64,000 bases of DNA from Pelagibius litoralis (GTDB lineage Bacteria; Pseudomonadota; Alphaproteobacteria; Kiloniellales; Kiloniellaceae), in NCBI RefSeq assembly GCF_011683915.1, contig NZ_JAAQPH010000009.1, positions 171,146 to 235,145 on the forward strand, written 5' to 3'. This document shows, one piece after another, positions 63,381-64,000 of the stretch (positions are counted from its first letter, which is position 1; each line of letters starts with the position of its first letter). Position numbers and translations under genes: made by a program. The notes beneath the pieces were generated by a model that searched no databases, had not been told where the DNA came from, and saw only the letters and a program-made list of their open reading frames with translations.

Positions 63381-64000
63381 TTAGCGGCGCGCCATGCCGT
63401 TCCGGTAGGAACTGGTGCGGGTCGCTTTGGCAATCGCAGCCATGCGATTGGCCGTCGACGGACGCGACGATGCCAGACGGGCCGCGATCAGGCGACGCGT
63501 CGCAATGGCCTTACGGGAAGGCGCCTTGCGGGCGGTCGTCTTACGCGCGGTCGTCTTGCGAGCCGTCGTTTTGCGAGCCGCAGGCTTGCGGGCCGCCGTC
63601 TTACGTGCCGCAGGCTTCCGACGCGCTGCCGTCTTACGGGCAGTCGTCTTGCGAGCGGTAGTCTTTTTCACAACGCGCTTCTTGGCGGCCGTCTTGCGAG
63701 CCGGGCTCTTACGAGCCGTGGTCTTGCGAGCGGTCGTCTTCCGCGCGGCGCTCTTACGAACTACGCGCTTCTTGGCGGCCGTCTTGCGAGCCGGACTCTT
63801 ACGAGCCGTCGTCTTGCGAGCGGTCGTCTTCCGCGCGGCGCTCTTACGAACTACGCGCTTCTTGGCGGCCGTTTTGCGAGCCGGGCTCTTACGAGCCGTG
63901 GTCTTGCGAGCGGTCGTCTTCCGCGCGGCGCTCTTACGAACTACGCGCTTCTTGGCGGCCGTCTTGCGAGCCGGACTCTTACGAGCCGTCGTCTTGCGAG
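63381..64000 (-). CDS. Histone H1-like, Lys/Ala/Arg/Thr-rich repeat protein (5' end off the window)
   Basis: An open frame from the right edge to the TAA at 63381, at least 206 codons. Its product is almost entirely Lys, Ala, Arg and Thr, in repeats of about 30 residues: KKRVVRKSAARKTTARK and TTARKSPARKTAA, matched by near-identical 90-bp DNA repeats (boundaries at 63673, 63763, 63853, 63943). The C-terminus is non-repetitive and basic (RLIAARLASSRPST, ending YRNGMARR). It resembles the bacterial AlgP/Hc1-type histone H1-like DNA-binding proteins. The start is outside the window. Confidence 0.82.
   Translation of the reverse strand, partial: RKTTARKSPARKTAAKKRVVRKSAARKTTARKTTARKSPARKTAAKKRVVRKSAARKTTARKTTARKSPARKTAAKKRVVRKSAARKTTARKTTARKSPARKTAAKKRVVKKTTARKTTARKTAARRKPAARKTAARKPAARKTTARKTTARKTTARKAPSRKAIATRRLIAARLASSRPSTANRMAAIAKATRTSSYRNGMARR
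63673..64000. repeat. 90-bp tandem repeats in the histone-like gene
   Basis: Successive units start at 63673, 63763, 63853 and 63943 with the common start ACGCGCTTCTTGGCGGCCG. They differ by a few bases. Length variation between strains by slippage would be expected. Confidence 0.9.

Noticed and set aside
63381..64000. The 90-bp repeats as a non-coding tandem array
   Set aside because: The frame stays open throughout and the translation is a coherent basic repeat protein.

Overview
The window looks like a chromosomal segment of a GC-rich alphaproteobacterium, probably a member of the Rhodospirillales in the broad sense. The evidence is the purC/purS/purQ/purL-bolA-grxD neighbourhood, a DUF1476 (F1-ATPase zeta-type) protein next to purB, DUF1127 proteins, a TIGR03032 remnant, a lone CinA N-terminal domain protein and a class II DAHP synthase. 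Most of the window is housekeeping. No tRNA, rRNA, CRISPR array, transposase or phage structural gene was seen.

Layout. 1-5.3 kb: two tandem, patchily near-identical large secreted proteins, the first cut by the left edge, followed by 1.5 kb of non-coding DNA with three copies of a 35-bp perfect stem-loop. 5.3-12.4 kb: pirin, a small membrane protein, lipoprotein-CinA operon, sfsA, map-radC (overlapping), purB and the zeta-like protein. 12.5-21.3 kb: NRDE protein and the purine genes purC, purS, purQ and purL, then bolA and grxD. A MarR-controlled module (marR, LTxxQ-like protein, isoprenylcysteine-methyltransferase-like membrane protein) with three identical-architecture palindromes and a SYLF protein sit between purC and purS. 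21.3-33.3 kb: secreted or exported enzymes (BTLCP transglutaminase-like peptidase, metallo-beta-lactamase fold protein, CARDB-like protein, phosphatase), transporters (MFS, EamA), rpsD with a textbook terminator, arfB, an SDR, trmJ and cimA. 33.3-45.8 kb: LysR regulator, two DUF1127 proteins (one with a doubled domain), PH-like membrane protein, UspA, DUF1287, SIMPL, GFA, class II DAHP synthase, NAPRTase-like protein, sufE, nadE and a soluble double-PAS chemoreceptor with a perfect FNR-type box upstream. 45.8-54.8 kb: gltX, a Cys-rich leader ORF, cysS, an insertion of two divergent HTH genes flanked by about 343-bp direct repeats, gor, cfa and an aldehyde dehydrogenase. 54.9-59.7 kb: four tandem paralogous small secreted proteins, a cupredoxin behind a Fur-box-like site, a lipoprotein with repeats plus a peptidoglycan-binding domain, and a truncated TIGR03032 gene. 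59.7-64 kb: glmU-glmS (UDP-GlcNAc synthesis) and a histone H1-like protein made of 90-bp tandem repeats, cut by the right edge.

The most unusual items are the candidate leaderless Cys-codon leader peptide in front of cysS, the HTH gene pair embedded between duplicated cysS/gor 3' ends, the four-member small secreted protein family with co-varying cysteines (one member with a hairpin over its ribosome-binding site), and the MarR operon with three TGACAA-N5-TTGTCA operators. Functions are assigned from motifs read by eye; no database search was run.
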